Notes under the pieces: model-generated
What the model was told of the DNA's origin: nothing
The model's database searches: none
Seen by the model: the letters and a program-made list of their open reading frames with translations, nothing else
In this document: piece after piece, positions 34,725 to 43,908 of the stretch
Layout of the letters: each line of letters begins with the position of its first letter
Position numbering within the stretch: the first letter of the stretch is position 1
Source of the DNA: Phenylobacterium sp.
GTDB taxonomy: Bacteria; Pseudomonadota; Alphaproteobacteria; Caulobacterales; Caulobacteraceae
Assembly: GCA_020402745.1 (NCBI GenBank)
Contig: JADBYZ010000004.1
Coordinates: 1 to 64,000 of the forward strand
Direction: 5' to 3'
Length of the DNA: 64,000 nt
Position numbers and translations under genes: made by a program

Positions 34725-36515
34725 TTGCAGCCAACGCGTACCGAAGGTCCTGACTACTATCACAAGGTGGTCGATTGCCAGTGGGCCTGTCCGGCCCACA
34801 CGCCTGTGCCGGAATACATCCGCCTGATCGCCGATGGCCGGTACGACGACGCCTACATGATCAACTGGAAGTCGAACGTCTTTCCGGGCGTTCTGGGCCG
34901 CACCTGCGACCGCCCCTGTGAGCCCGCCTGCCGGCGCGGCCGGGTGGAGGAGGAGCCGGTGGCCATCTGCCGGCTGAAGCGCGTGGCCGCGGACAACAAG
35001 TCCGATGTCGGCCCCCTCATGCCGCCGGTCGCGGCGAAGCGGAATGGCAAGCGGGTGGCCCTGGTCGGCGCCGGCCCCGCCTCCCTGACCGTCGCCCGCG
35101 ACCTGGCGCCCCTGGGTTACGAGCTGGTGCTCTTCGATGGCGAGCCCCGGTCGGGCGGCATGATCCGCAGCCAGATCCCGCGCTTCCGCCTGCCTGAAGA
35201 AGTGATCGACGAGGAGGTCGGCTACGTCACCCGCCTGGGCGGCGTGGAGCTTCGCCTCGGCCAGCGCATCGAGAGCCTCAAGGGCCTGTTGTCCGAAGGC
35301 TTCGACGCGGTCTTCGTCGGGTCCGGGGCGCCCCGGGGCCGGGACCTCGACATCCCCGGCCGCAAGGAGGCCGCCGCCAACGTCCACGTCGGGATCGACT
35401 GGCTCTCCAGCGTCTCCTTTGGCCACATCGAGAAGATCGGCCGGCGGGTCATCGTCCTGGGTGGCGGCAACACCGCCATGGACTGCTGCCGCACCTCGCG
35501 CCGCCTCGGCGGCGAGGAGGTCAAGGTGGTGGTCCGCTCGGGCTTCGAGGAGATGAAGGCCAGCCCCTGGGAGAAGGAGGATGCGATCCACGAGGATATC
35601 CCGATCCTCAACTATCGCGTTCCCAAGGCCTTCACTCACGAGAACGGCCGCCTGACCGGCGTGACCTTCGAGATTGTCCGCGCCGAGTACGACGACAAAG
35701 GCCGCCGTAACCTCGTGCCCTCCGGGGAACCCGACGAGCACCATGAATGCGACGATGTCCTGGTCGCCGTCGGCCAGGAGAACGCCTTCCCCTGGATCGA
35801 GCGCGACATCGGCCTGGAGTTTGACCGATGGGATATGCCGGAAGTGAACCCGGTGACCTTCGAGTCCACCCGCAAGGGGGTCTTCTTCGGTGGTGACGCC
35901 GCCTTCGGGCCGAAGAATATCATCTGGGCCGTGGCGCACGGGCATGATGCGGCGGTCTCGATCCACCGCCACTGCATGGGCGAGGACGTCCATGACCGGC
36001 CGCCCCCGGGCTTCTCCCTGGTTTCCCAGAAGATGGGCATCCATGAGTGGAGCTATGACAACGACATCTCGCTGGATCTCCGGCACCGGGTGCCCATGCT
36101 CGACAAGGCCGAGGCCCTGAAGAATGTGCGGGTCGAGGTCGAGCTCGGCTTTGATTCCCGGCTTGGCTTCGCCGAGGCCCAGCGGTGCCTGAACTGCGAC
36201 GTCCAGACGGTCTTCGCCGACAACCTCTGCATCGAGTGCGACGCCTGCGTCGACATCTGCCCCGTGGACTGCATCACCTTCACCGAGGACGGCGAGGAGG
36301 CGGACCTCCGGTCCCGCCTGAAGGCGCCGGCCCTCAACCTCGACCAGGACCTCCTGGTGTCGGGCGCCCTGGCCACCGGTCGGGTGATGGTCAAGGACGA
36401 GGACGTCTGCCTGCACTGCGGCCTTTGCGCCGAGCGCTGCCCCACCGGGGCCTGGGACATGCAGAGGTTCACCCTTGAGATGACCCATGCCGAGCAGATG
36501 GGAGGCGCCGCATGA
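34725..36515 (+). CDS. GltD-like NAD(P)/FAD oxidoreductase with two C-terminal 4Fe-4S clusters
   Basis: A 596-residue iron-sulfur flavoprotein. The N-terminus has the GltD-type cysteines CQWACPAHT and CDRPCEPACRRGR. FAD and NAD(P) folds follow (VALVGAGPASLTVARDLAPL near residue 110; VIVLGGGNTAMDCCRTSRRL near 245). The C-terminal region holds CIECDACVDICPVDC and CLHCGLCAERCPTG, two ferredoxin-type 4Fe-4S clusters. It resembles electron-bifurcating or ferredoxin-NAD(P) oxidoreductases, so it should pass electrons between ferredoxin-level carriers and NAD(P). The TTG start at 34725 has a GGGAGGAA-like site upstream. It is translationally coupled to the alpha subunit that follows. Confidence 0.9.
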   Translation: MQPTRTEGPDYYHKVVDCQWACPAHTPVPEYIRLIADGRYDDAYMINWKSNVFPGVLGRTCDRPCEPACRRGRVEEEPVAICRLKRVAADNKSDVGPLMPPVAAKRNGKRVALVGAGPASLTVARDLAPLGYELVLFDGEPRSGGMIRSQIPRFRLPEEVIDEEVGYVTRLGGVELRLGQRIESLKGLLSEGFDAVFVGSGAPRGRDLDIPGRKEAAANVHVGIDWLSSVSFGHIEKIGRRVIVLGGGNTAMDCCRTSRRLGGEEVKVVVRSGFEEMKASPWEKEDAIHEDIPILNYRVPKAFTHENGRLTGVTFEIVRAEYDDKGRRNLVPSGEPDEHHECDDVLVAVGQENAFPWIERDIGLEFDRWDMPEVNPVTFESTRKGVFFGGDAAFGPKNIIWAVAHGHDAAVSIHRHCMGEDVHDRPPPGFSLVSQKMGIHEWSYDNDISLDLRHRVPMLDKAEALKNVRVEVELGFDSRLGFAEAQRCLNCDVQTVFADNLCIECDACVDICPVDCITFTEDGEEADLRSRLKAPALNLDQDLLVSGALATGRVMVKDEDVCLHCGLCAERCPTGAWDMQRFTLEMTHAEQMGGAA

Positions 36516-38359
36516 CCGCCCCCCTCGCCGCCATCAACGACTTCGTCGTCAAGTTCGCCAACGTCAACGGCTCCGGCTCGGCCAGCGCCAACTCCATGTT
36601 CGCCAAGGCGGTCCTGCGGATGGGCGTGCCGGTCGCGGTCCGGAACATCTTCCCGTCAAACATCCAGGGCCTGCCCACCTGGTTCGAGGTGCGCGTCACC
36701 GGCGAGGGTCACCTTGGCCGTCGCGGCGGCGTGGACATGATGGTGGCGATGAACCCCCAGACCTGGGACCGGGACGTCGCCGAGATCGAGCCGGGCGGCT
36801 ACCTGTTCTACGACTCGACCAAGCCGATGCCGCCGTCGAAGTTCCGCCCGGACATCAACGTCATCGGCGTGCCGCTGACCGCCATCTGCAACGCCGCCTA
36901 CACGGTCGCGCGCGAGCGCCAGCTGTTCAAGAACATCATCTATGTCGGCGCCCTCGCCGCCCTGCTGGGCATCGAGATCGAGGTCATCGAGCAGCTCCTC
37001 GCCGAGCAGTTCGAAGGACGCGAGCGCCTGATCAAGGCCAACTACGACGCCCTGCACATGGGCCGGGACTGGGTGAAGGACAACATGGCCCCCCTGGGCC
37101 TGCAGGTCCGCCGGGCGGACGCCGTCGGCGACCGGATCTTCATCGAAGGCAACCAGGCCGCCGGCCTTGGCGCGGTGTACGGGGGCGCCACGGTCTGCGC
37201 CTGGTACCCGATCACCCCCTCCACCTCCCTGGCGGAGGCCTTCACCAGCTATTGCCAGGAGCTGCGGGTTGATCCCGAGAGCGGCAAGGCGAACTTCGCC
37301 ATCGTCCAGGCCGAGGATGAGATCGCCTCCATCGGCATGGTCATCGGCGCCGGCTGGAACGGCGCCCGGGCCTTTACGGCCACCTCCGGACCCGGCGTCT
37401 CGCTGATGACCGAGTTCATCGGCCTGTCCTACTTCGCCGAGATCCCCGCGGTGATCTTCGATGTCCAGCGGGGCGGACCGTCCACCGGCATGCCGACCCG
37501 CACCCAACAGGCGGACCTCATCGGCGCCGCCTACGCCAGCCATGGCGACACCAAGCACCCCATGCTCCTGCCCATGGACCCGGGCGAGTGCTTCACCTTC
37601 GCGGCCCAGGCCTTTGATCTGGCGGACCGGTTGCAGACCACCGTCTTCGTCATGCTCGACCTCGACATGGGCATGAACGAATGGCTGACCGAGCCCTTCA
37701 AGTGGGACGACAGCCGCCGGATGGACCGCGGCAAGGTCATGACCCACGACGAGCTCGAGGCGGGCCGTGACTTCGGCCGCTATCTCGACGTGGATGGTGA
37801 CGGCATCCCCTACCGGACCTATCCCGGCGTCCACCCGACCCGGGGCGGCTATTTCACCCGCGGCACCTCTCGCAACCCCTACGCCCGGTATTCGGAGGAA
37901 GGCTCGGTCTATGTCGACAACGTGCAGCGCCTGCTGCGCAAGTTCGAGACCGCCAAGTCGTTTGTTCCCGCGCCGGAGCTGCGTCCGGCCAGCGCGCCGA
38001 CCCGGGAGGGTGTGATCTACTATGGCTCAACGGGACCGGCCATGCATGAGGCGCTCGGCCTCTTCGAACGGCAGGGACGCCGCCTGGACGCTCTTCGCAT
38101 CCGGGCCTTTCCCTTCTCGTCCGAGGTGGATGACTTCCTCGCCTCTCATGACCGGATCTTCGTGGTCGAACAGAACCGCGACGCCCAGCTGCGCACCCTG
38201 CTGATGGCCGAGAATGGCGGCGACCCGGACCGGCTGGTCCCGATCCTGCACTTTGACGGCACGCCCATCACCGCCCGCTTCATCGTCTCCTCCATCTCCA
38301 GCCTGATGGACGCAACCCAGCCGCCGGGCTCGCGCCCGCTCCGGGAGGCCGCCGAATGA
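36512..38359 (+). CDS. 2-oxoacid:ferredoxin oxidoreductase, fused gamma-alpha subunit (KorA-like)
   Basis: A 615-residue subunit. Residues 1-190 are the gamma domain (NGSGSASANSMFAKAVLRMG, then VTGEGHLGRRGGVDMMVAMN). The alpha pyrimidine-binding domain follows with GNQAAGLGAVYGGATVCAWY, the PITPST motif, and ATSGPGVSLMTEFIGLSYFA. The final part is the transketolase C-like domain. It oxidatively decarboxylates a 2-oxoacid (2-oxoglutarate, pyruvate or branched-chain) with CoA and ferredoxin. ATGA overlaps join it to genes on both sides. Oxygen-tolerant KOR homologues exist in aerobes, so this need not indicate anaerobic growth. Confidence 0.92.
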   Translation: MTAPLAAINDFVVKFANVNGSGSASANSMFAKAVLRMGVPVAVRNIFPSNIQGLPTWFEVRVTGEGHLGRRGGVDMMVAMNPQTWDRDVAEIEPGGYLFYDSTKPMPPSKFRPDINVIGVPLTAICNAAYTVARERQLFKNIIYVGALAALLGIEIEVIEQLLAEQFEGRERLIKANYDALHMGRDWVKDNMAPLGLQVRRADAVGDRIFIEGNQAAGLGAVYGGATVCAWYPITPSTSLAEAFTSYCQELRVDPESGKANFAIVQAEDEIASIGMVIGAGWNGARAFTATSGPGVSLMTEFIGLSYFAEIPAVIFDVQRGGPSTGMPTRTQQADLIGAAYASHGDTKHPMLLPMDPGECFTFAAQAFDLADRLQTTVFVMLDLDMGMNEWLTEPFKWDDSRRMDRGKVMTHDELEAGRDFGRYLDVDGDGIPYRTYPGVHPTRGGYFTRGTSRNPYARYSEEGSVYVDNVQRLLRKFETAKSFVPAPELRPASAPTREGVIYYGSTGPAMHEALGLFERQGRRLDALRIRAFPFSSEVDDFLASHDRIFVVEQNRDAQLRTLLMAENGGDPDRLVPILHFDGTPITARFIVSSISSLMDATQPPGSRPLREAAE

Positions 38360-39411
38360 CCTACATCGCCAAGCCCAAGCTGCATCATCCGGCCCTGACC
38401 CCCAACGCCCTGGGCTATCTTCGCCGGGACTACGAGGGATCAGTCTCAACCCTCTGCGCCGGATGCGGGCACGACTCCATCTCCGCCGCCATCATCCAGG
38501 CGGCCTACGAGCTGGACCTGCCGCCGCACCGGGTGGCCAAGCTGTCCGGCATCGGCTGCTCGTCGAAGACGCCGGACTACTTCCTCGGGAACTCGCACGG
38601 CTTCAACACCGTGCACGGCCGGATGCCGTCGGTGCTGACGGGCGCCAACCTGGCCAATCACGAGCTGATCTACCTGGGCGTCTCCGGCGACGGCGACTCC
38701 GCTTCGATCGGCCTCGGCCAGTTCGCCCACGCCATCCGGCGCGGGGTGAACATGACCTACATTGTCGAGAACAACGGCGTGTATGGCCTGACCAAGGGCC
38801 AGTTCTCGGCCACCTCAGACCGCGGCTCCAAGTCCAAGAAGGGCGTGGTCAACCATGACGCCGCCATCGACATGGTCAGCCTCGCCCTCCAGCTGGGCGC
38901 CACCTTCGTGGCCCGCTCCTTCTCTGGCGACAAGGCCCAGCTGGTGCCCCTGATCAAGGCGGCGATCCGTCATCCCGGACCGGCCTTCATCGACACGCTG
39001 AGCCCGTGCGTCCAGTTCAACAACCACGCCGGGTCCTCCAAGAGCTACGACTATGTCCGCGAGCACAATGAGGCCGTGAACCGCCTCGACGTGATCGCCG
39101 ACCGCAAGCCCATCGAGGTCGACTACGAGCCCGGCACGACCATTTCCGTGACCCAGCACGACGGTTCGGTCCTGTCCCTGCACAAGCTGGCCGAACACTA
39201 CGACGCCACCGACCGGATCGCCGCCATGGCCTACCTGGCCGAACGGCAGGCCGAGGGCGAGATCGTGACGGGGCTGCTGTACGTCAACCCGGACCCGGGC
39301 GACCTGCACGGCGCCTTGGGCACCACGGGCCGTCCGCTGAACAGCCTCTCCGACGCCGAGCTGGTGCCCGGCCAGGCGGCGCTCGACCGGATCAACGCGG
39401 GCCTGCGCTAG
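38356..39411 (+). CDS. 2-oxoacid:ferredoxin oxidoreductase beta subunit (KorB-like, TPP-binding)
   Basis: A 351-residue catalytic subunit. TPP and cluster binding are suggested by TLCAGCGHDSISAAIIQAAY, GIGCSSKTPDYF, and GDGDSASIGLGQFAHAIRR (the GDG motif) with the later NNGVYGLTKGQFSAT. The C-terminal half (SPCVQFNNHAGSSKSYDYVR) fits KorB proteins. Three genes in strict overlap suggest fixed stoichiometry: flavoprotein, gamma-alpha, beta. The next gene (MBL hydrolase) follows after 26 bp and may share the transcript. Confidence 0.93.
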   Translation: MTYIAKPKLHHPALTPNALGYLRRDYEGSVSTLCAGCGHDSISAAIIQAAYELDLPPHRVAKLSGIGCSSKTPDYFLGNSHGFNTVHGRMPSVLTGANLANHELIYLGVSGDGDSASIGLGQFAHAIRRGVNMTYIVENNGVYGLTKGQFSATSDRGSKSKKGVVNHDAAIDMVSLALQLGATFVARSFSGDKAQLVPLIKAAIRHPGPAFIDTLSPCVQFNNHAGSSKSYDYVREHNEAVNRLDVIADRKPIEVDYEPGTTISVTQHDGSVLSLHKLAEHYDATDRIAAMAYLAERQAEGEIVTGLLYVNPDPGDLHGALGTTGRPLNSLSDAELVPGQAALDRINAGLR

Positions 39412-39437
39412 TCGGGGTCAAAGAGGGGGGGGCGGAC

Positions 39438-40319
39438 ATGCTCAGCTGGCGGATCGGCGAGGTGACGGTCACCCGGGTGGTCGAGATGGAGATGCCGGTG
39501 GCGTACAACCCCCGGCGGGCCTTTCTCGCCGAGGCGACGCCGGAGGCCCTGCGCGAAATCCCCTGGCTCTATCCGCACTATGTGACCCCGGAAGGCCACC
39601 TGCGCCTGTCCATCCACGCCCTGCTCGTCGAGGCGCCCGGCCTGCGACTGGTGGTCGACACCTGCATCGGGAATGACCGGCCGCGCAGCCTGGTCGGCGG
39701 CCAATCCCTGTCCACGGATTTCATGGGCTCCTTTGAGGCGACCGGCTGGACCCGCGAGAGCGTCAACGCCGTCGTCTGCACCCACCTGCACGTCGACCAT
39801 GTCGGCTGGAATACGATGCTCGAGGGCGGTCGTTGGGTCCCGACCTTCCCCAAGGCCCGCTACCTGATCGGTCGCCGGGAATACGATCACTGGAGCTCCG
39901 ATAACGACGAAGAGCGGCAGGTCATGCTTTCGGACTCCATCCGCCCGGTCTTCGAGGCCGGCCTGGTGGACCTGGTGGAGATGGACCACGTCATCTCGCC
40001 GGAGGTCCGGCTGGTCCCGACCCCCGGCCACACGCCGGGCCATGTCAGCGTCCGGATCGAGTCCGCCGGTGAGGTGGGGCTGATCACCGGGGACATGGTC
40101 CACCATCCCTGCCAGCTGGCCCACCCGGAGTGGTCCCCACCCTTCGACAGCGATCCGGCGGCCTCGGCCGTGATGCGGCGGGAGGTCTTCGAGGGCGCAG
40201 CTGACCAGCCCATCCTCGTGATCGGCACCCACTTCGCCGCCCCGACCGCCGGCCATGTGCGCCGGGACGGGGCCGCCTTTCGCTTTGACGGGGCGACTTC
40301 CGAATCGCCAGAGGGCTGA
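39438..40319 (+). CDS. MBL-fold metallo-hydrolase
   Basis: A 293-residue metallo-beta-lactamase-fold protein. Zinc motifs are THLHVDHVGW (HxHxDH), HTPGHVSVRI (His), a later Asp in LITGDMVHHP and His in IGTHFAAPTAGH. Family members hydrolyse lactones, thioesters or phosphate esters; the layout is like N-acyl homoserine lactonases and related aryl or lactone hydrolases. The ATG at 39438 follows a GGGGGGCGG site. Lactonase or thioesterase function next to a KorAB operon is not explained. Confidence 0.88.
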   Translation: MLSWRIGEVTVTRVVEMEMPVAYNPRRAFLAEATPEALREIPWLYPHYVTPEGHLRLSIHALLVEAPGLRLVVDTCIGNDRPRSLVGGQSLSTDFMGSFEATGWTRESVNAVVCTHLHVDHVGWNTMLEGGRWVPTFPKARYLIGRREYDHWSSDNDEERQVMLSDSIRPVFEAGLVDLVEMDHVISPEVRLVPTPGHTPGHVSVRIESAGEVGLITGDMVHHPCQLAHPEWSPPFDSDPAASAVMRREVFEGAADQPILVIGTHFAAPTAGHVRRDGAAFRFDGATSESPEG

Positions 40320-40391
40320 GCGTCTGGCCCCCGGGCGCGGCTGGTCCCATATTCGGCAGGCGAATCGCGCTCAGGACGCGGGAGTCCCCCC

Positions 40392-41459
40392 ATGAGCCAG
40401 GCCCTGGCCCACATCGACGGCAGGCCCATCGGGCCCGGACATCCGCCCTATGTGGTGGCGGAGATGTCGGGCAATCACAATGGCGAGCTGGGGCGCGCCC
40501 TTGACCTGATTTCGGCGGCGGCGGAGGCCGGGGCGGACGCGGTCAAGATCCAGACCTACACCGCCGACACCATCACCCTCGACCACGACGGCCCCGGGTT
40601 CCGGCTCGAGGGCGGCCTCTGGGACGGCCGTCGCCTGCATGAGCTCTATGCCGAGGCCCATACCCCCTGGGACTGGCACGGCCCGATGTTCGAGCATGCC
40701 CGGAAGGCGGGGGTGACCCTGTTCTCCTCGCCCTTCGACTTCACTGCCGTGGACCTTCTGGAGGGCCTGGGCGCCCCCGCCTACAAGATCGCGTCCTTCG
40801 AGCTGGTGGACCTGCCCCTCATTAGGCGCTGCGCGGCGACGGGCTGGCCCCTGGTCATGTCCACGGGAATGGCCTCGCCGGGGGAGATCGCCGAGGCGGT
40901 GGCGGCGGCGCGGGGGGCCGGGGCGAGGGACCTGATCGTCCTGCACTGCACCAGCGCCTACCCGGCGCCCATGTCTTCCATGAACCTCGCCACCCTGCCG
41001 GATATGGCCGCGCGGTTCGGGGTTATGACGGGTCTGTCCGACCACACCCTGGGCACCGCCGCCTCCGTGGCCGCCGTGGCCCTCGGGGCGGTGTTCATCG
41101 AGAAGCACTTCACCCTGAGCCGGGCCGAGGGCGGCGTGGACTCCGCCTTCTCCCTGGAGCCGGCCGAGCTCGCCGAACTGGTCGCCAGCTGCCGCGGCGC
41201 CTGGGAGGCCCTGGGCGGGGTGGCCTACGGCCCAGGGGAGGCTGAGGCGGGCAATGCCGGCATGCGGCGCTCGCTCTACATCAGCGCAGATGTCCGGCAG
41301 GGGGAGCCCTTCACTGCGGCCAACCTGCGCTCCGTCCGGCCCGGCCATGGCCTGCCGCCCAAGCATCTTGACGGTGTGCTCGGCCGACGCGCCACCCGGG
41401 ACATCCCCTTCGGTGAGCCCCTCGACTGGTCGATGGTCGAGGGCGGTGGGCCGGCTTGA
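40392..41459 (+). CDS. pseI: PseI-like pseudaminic acid synthase / NeuB-family sialic acid synthase
   Basis: A 355-residue NeuB-family enzyme that condenses a hexosamine with phosphoenolpyruvate. The N-terminal barrel shows VVAEMSGNHNGELGRALDLI, DAVKIQTYTADTITLDHDGP and the PseI-like LWDGRRLHELYAEAHTPWDW. The C-terminal SAF-like antifreeze domain begins near MRRSLYISADVRQGE. It should make pseudaminic acid (a nonulosonate) for surface or flagellin glycans, but the other Pse genes (PseB, PseC, PseG, PseH) are not in this window. It converges with the PseF-like cytidylyltransferase, a six-base gap separating their stops. Confidence 0.88.
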   Translation: MSQALAHIDGRPIGPGHPPYVVAEMSGNHNGELGRALDLISAAAEAGADAVKIQTYTADTITLDHDGPGFRLEGGLWDGRRLHELYAEAHTPWDWHGPMFEHARKAGVTLFSSPFDFTAVDLLEGLGAPAYKIASFELVDLPLIRRCAATGWPLVMSTGMASPGEIAEAVAAARGAGARDLIVLHCTSAYPAPMSSMNLATLPDMAARFGVMTGLSDHTLGTAASVAAVALGAVFIEKHFTLSRAEGGVDSAFSLEPAELAELVASCRGAWEALGGVAYGPGEAEAGNAGMRRSLYISADVRQGEPFTAANLRSVRPGHGLPPKHLDGVLGRRATRDIPFGEPLDWSMVEGGGPA

Positions 41460-41465
41460 GACGCC

Positions 41466-42161
41466 TCAGACGTCGGACTCCCGGCGGGCGAAGGGCAGGG
41501 CGAGGATGTCCGCCGAGGTGAAGACCGGATTCCCCGGATAGAGGGCGGCGTAGACCCGTTCCACGAAGGCGAAGTCGCCGGGCAGGTCCACCGTCCAGCG
41601 GAATTCGCTGCGGTCCGGGGCCTGCACGAGGTCGCCCCGCCGGAACGGCGCTTCCGTCCGGTAGAGCCAGGGCGTGACGTGTTCCCGGTCGTAGTCGGAG
41701 GTCGCCTCGGCCGCAGCCCGGCGCAGGGCCTCCACCGTGAAGACCTCGACGTCCAGCCCGCGGGGGTAGGTCCGGACCTGGCCATTGGAGGCGTAGTCCA
41801 GGTCGCCCTCGCGCCTGAAAGCAATGCAGGCGTCAATGACGTCCGGGTCGGCGAGGGGGCAGTCGGCGGTCAGGCGGACCATATCCCCGGTGAGGTCCAG
41901 GACCTCGATGACCTTCAGGAACCGCCCAAGAACATCGTCCAGAGGACCGCGCGCGACCTCAACCCCCGCTTCGGAGAGGGTCTTGGCCAGGATGTCGTCC
42001 GATGGCGCCGCGCTGGTGGCCACCACGATCCGCTCAAGCCGGCGGCATCGGCGCAGGCGCTCGATCTGCCGCAGGATCATCGGCTGCCCCAGCAGGGGCT
42101 TCAGGACCTTGCCGGGCAGGCGGCTGGAGCTCATCCGCGCCTGAAGAACCGCCGTGGCCAT
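41466..42161 (-). CDS. cytidylyltransferase-domain protein, PseF/SpsF-like
   Basis: A 231-residue nucleotidyltransferase. The N-terminal nucleotide motif is TAVLQARMSSSRLPGKVLKP, followed by LLGQPMILRQIERLRRC and the metal-binding LTADCPLADPDVIDA. CMP-nonulosonate synthetases (PseF) and SpsF proteins share this pattern. Facing the PseI-like gene, it could activate pseudaminic acid with CTP. In Caulobacter relatives this step supports flagellin glycosylation. SpsF-like proteins are also known, so the PseF label is an inference from context. Confidence 0.82.
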   Translation of the reverse strand: MATAVLQARMSSSRLPGKVLKPLLGQPMILRQIERLRRCRRLERIVVATSAAPSDDILAKTLSEAGVEVARGPLDDVLGRFLKVIEVLDLTGDMVRLTADCPLADPDVIDACIAFRREGDLDYASNGQVRTYPRGLDVEVFTVEALRRAAAEATSDYDREHVTPWLYRTEAPFRRGDLVQAPDRSEFRWTVDLPGDFAFVERVYAALYPGNPVFTSADILALPFARRESDV

Positions 42162-42286
42162 TCCGGCCTCCCCTGAACATCGCCTGTCTTCAATAGACCG
42201 GCCGCGGCGGGGCGCAAGCCGCAGCCCCGCGACCCGTCGGGCGACTCGGGTCTAGACTGTCCCGGCGAGGGAAGGGGATGGGACCC

Positions 42287-42952
42287 ATGCTGGTGCTTCT
42301 GGGCGTGCTGCTGGTGGTGGCGGGCTTCGCCGTCGGCCTGAACCCCCTGCTGGTCGTTCTGGCTTCCGCCCTGGCCACGGGCCTGGCGGCCGGTCTTTCG
42401 CCGGTGGAGGTGCTTGCGGCCTTCGGCAAGGCCTTCAACGAGAACCGCTATGTCAGCGCCGCCTGGCTGATCCTGCCGGTGATCGGCGTGCTGGAGCGGT
42501 CCGGCCTCCAGGAGGCGGCCCGCGGCCTGATCGCCCGGCTCCGGTCGGTGACCTTTGCGCGGCTGATGCTCGCCTATCTGCTCTTCCGGCAGGTGACCGC
42601 CGCCCTGGGCCTGATCTCCATCGCCGGCCAGACCCAGACCATCCGCCCGATCATCGCCCCCATGGCCGAAGCCGCCCGGGCCTCCGAGGCGGGGGTCGAG
42701 GCCCTGGACTCAAGTGAGGCCCAGAAGGTGCGGGCCTTCGCCGCCGGCACCGACAATATCGGCCTCTTCTTCGGCGAGGACATCTTCCTGGCCATTGGCT
42801 CGATCCTCCTGATGGTCGGCTTCCTGGAGCAGAACGGGATCACGGTGGAGCCCCTGCATCTGTCGGTCTGGGCCATTCCCACCGCCATCGCCGCCTTTCT
42901 GGTGCACGGCGTCCGCATCCTGATGTTCGGCCGAAGGAGGCCGGGGTCATGA
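42287..42952 (+). CDS. DUF969 family membrane protein
   Basis: About 221 residues with five to six transmembrane stretches, beginning MLVLLGVLLVVAGFAVGLNP. Typical DUF969 segments are FNENRYVSAAWLILPVIGVL, LAYLLFRQVTAALGLISIAG and FAAGTDNIGLFFGEDIFLAI. The ATG at 42287 matches the family start and has AGGGG nine bases upstream; 42278 is a possible alternative. DUF969 proteins occur next to DUF979, and the pair is thought to form a two-component transporter. Overlap with the next gene by ATGA fixes coupling. Confidence 0.9.
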   Translation: MLVLLGVLLVVAGFAVGLNPLLVVLASALATGLAAGLSPVEVLAAFGKAFNENRYVSAAWLILPVIGVLERSGLQEAARGLIARLRSVTFARLMLAYLLFRQVTAALGLISIAGQTQTIRPIIAPMAEAARASEAGVEALDSSEAQKVRAFAAGTDNIGLFFGEDIFLAIGSILLMVGFLEQNGITVEPLHLSVWAIPTAIAAFLVHGVRILMFGRRRPGS

Positions 42953-43908
42953 TCGGCCTGACCCAGGTCTACGCCCTCGCGGGCCTCGTCTTCGCCGGCT
43001 TCGCTGTCCTCAGCCTGAGGGATACGGCCAATCCCCGCCGGCTTCGCAACGCCCTGTTCTGGGGCCTCTTCGCCCTCACCTTCCTGGCGGGAGACCGCCT
43101 GGGCGACCTGGGCAACGGCGTCCTCGTGCTGGTCATGGCCCTGACCGCCGCCCTGGGCCTCGGGCGCAGCGGGTCCGGGGCGGCGGACGCCGAGGCCCGC
43201 GCCGCCTCGGCCCGGACCCATGGCCTGAGGCTCTTCTGGCCCGCCCTGCTGATCCCGGTCCTGGTCCTCGCGGGAAGCCTCGGCGTGCGCCATGGCGGGC
43301 CGGCCCTGGCCGCCCTGGTGGACCCGAAACAGGCGACCCTGGTCTCGCTGAGTTTCGCCGCTGTGGTCGTCGCGGCCCTGTCGGTCCGCCTGTTCCGCCA
43401 GCCGGTCCTGTCGCCCCTGACAGAGGGCCTTCGCCTGGCCGACACGGTGGGCTGGATGGCCCTCCTGCCCCAGATGCTGGCGGCCCTGGGCGCCGTCTTC
43501 GCCCTGGCCGGGGTGGGCGCCGTGGTGGGCGAGACCGTCACCCGGGTCTTTTCCATGGACACGCGCCTGGCCGCGGTGGCGGTCTACTGCCTGGGCATGG
43601 CGGGCTTCACCGTCCTGATGGGCAACGCCTTCGCCGCCTTCCCCGTCATGACCGCCGGGGTGGCCCTGCCCATCCTGGTCAAGGTCTACGGGGGGGATCC
43701 GGCGGCCATCTGCGCCATCGGCATGCTGTCGGGTTTCTGCGGCACCCTGCTGACGCCCCTGGCCGCCAACTTCAACCTTGCCCCCGCGGCCCTCCTTGAC
43801 CTGGACGACCGTTACGCCGTTATCCGGGCCCAGGCGCCCACGGCGCTCGTCCTCCTCGCCGTCAACACGGTCCTGATGCATGTCCTCGCCTTCCCGGCTC
43901 ACCCCTGA
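42949..43908 (+). CDS. DUF979 family membrane protein
   Basis: A 319-residue polytopic protein with about ten hydrophobic segments, starting MIGLTQVYALAGLVFAGFAV. Conserved DUF979 features are LTFLAGDRLGDLGNGVLVLV, MALLPQMLAALGAVFALAGV and IGMLSGFCGTLLTPLAANFN. The pair DUF969/DUF979 probably forms a carrier for a small metabolite; 5-oxoproline and amino-acid-derived compounds have been proposed from gene context, not from this sequence. It overlaps the following DUF2891-Sua5 gene by 29 bases, so expression is tightly linked. Confidence 0.9.
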   Translation: MIGLTQVYALAGLVFAGFAVLSLRDTANPRRLRNALFWGLFALTFLAGDRLGDLGNGVLVLVMALTAALGLGRSGSGAADAEARAASARTHGLRLFWPALLIPVLVLAGSLGVRHGGPALAALVDPKQATLVSLSFAAVVVAALSVRLFRQPVLSPLTEGLRLADTVGWMALLPQMLAALGAVFALAGVGAVVGETVTRVFSMDTRLAAVAVYCLGMAGFTVLMGNAFAAFPVMTAGVALPILVKVYGGDPAAICAIGMLSGFCGTLLTPLAANFNLAPAALLDLDDRYAVIRAQAPTALVLLAVNTVLMHVLAFPAHP

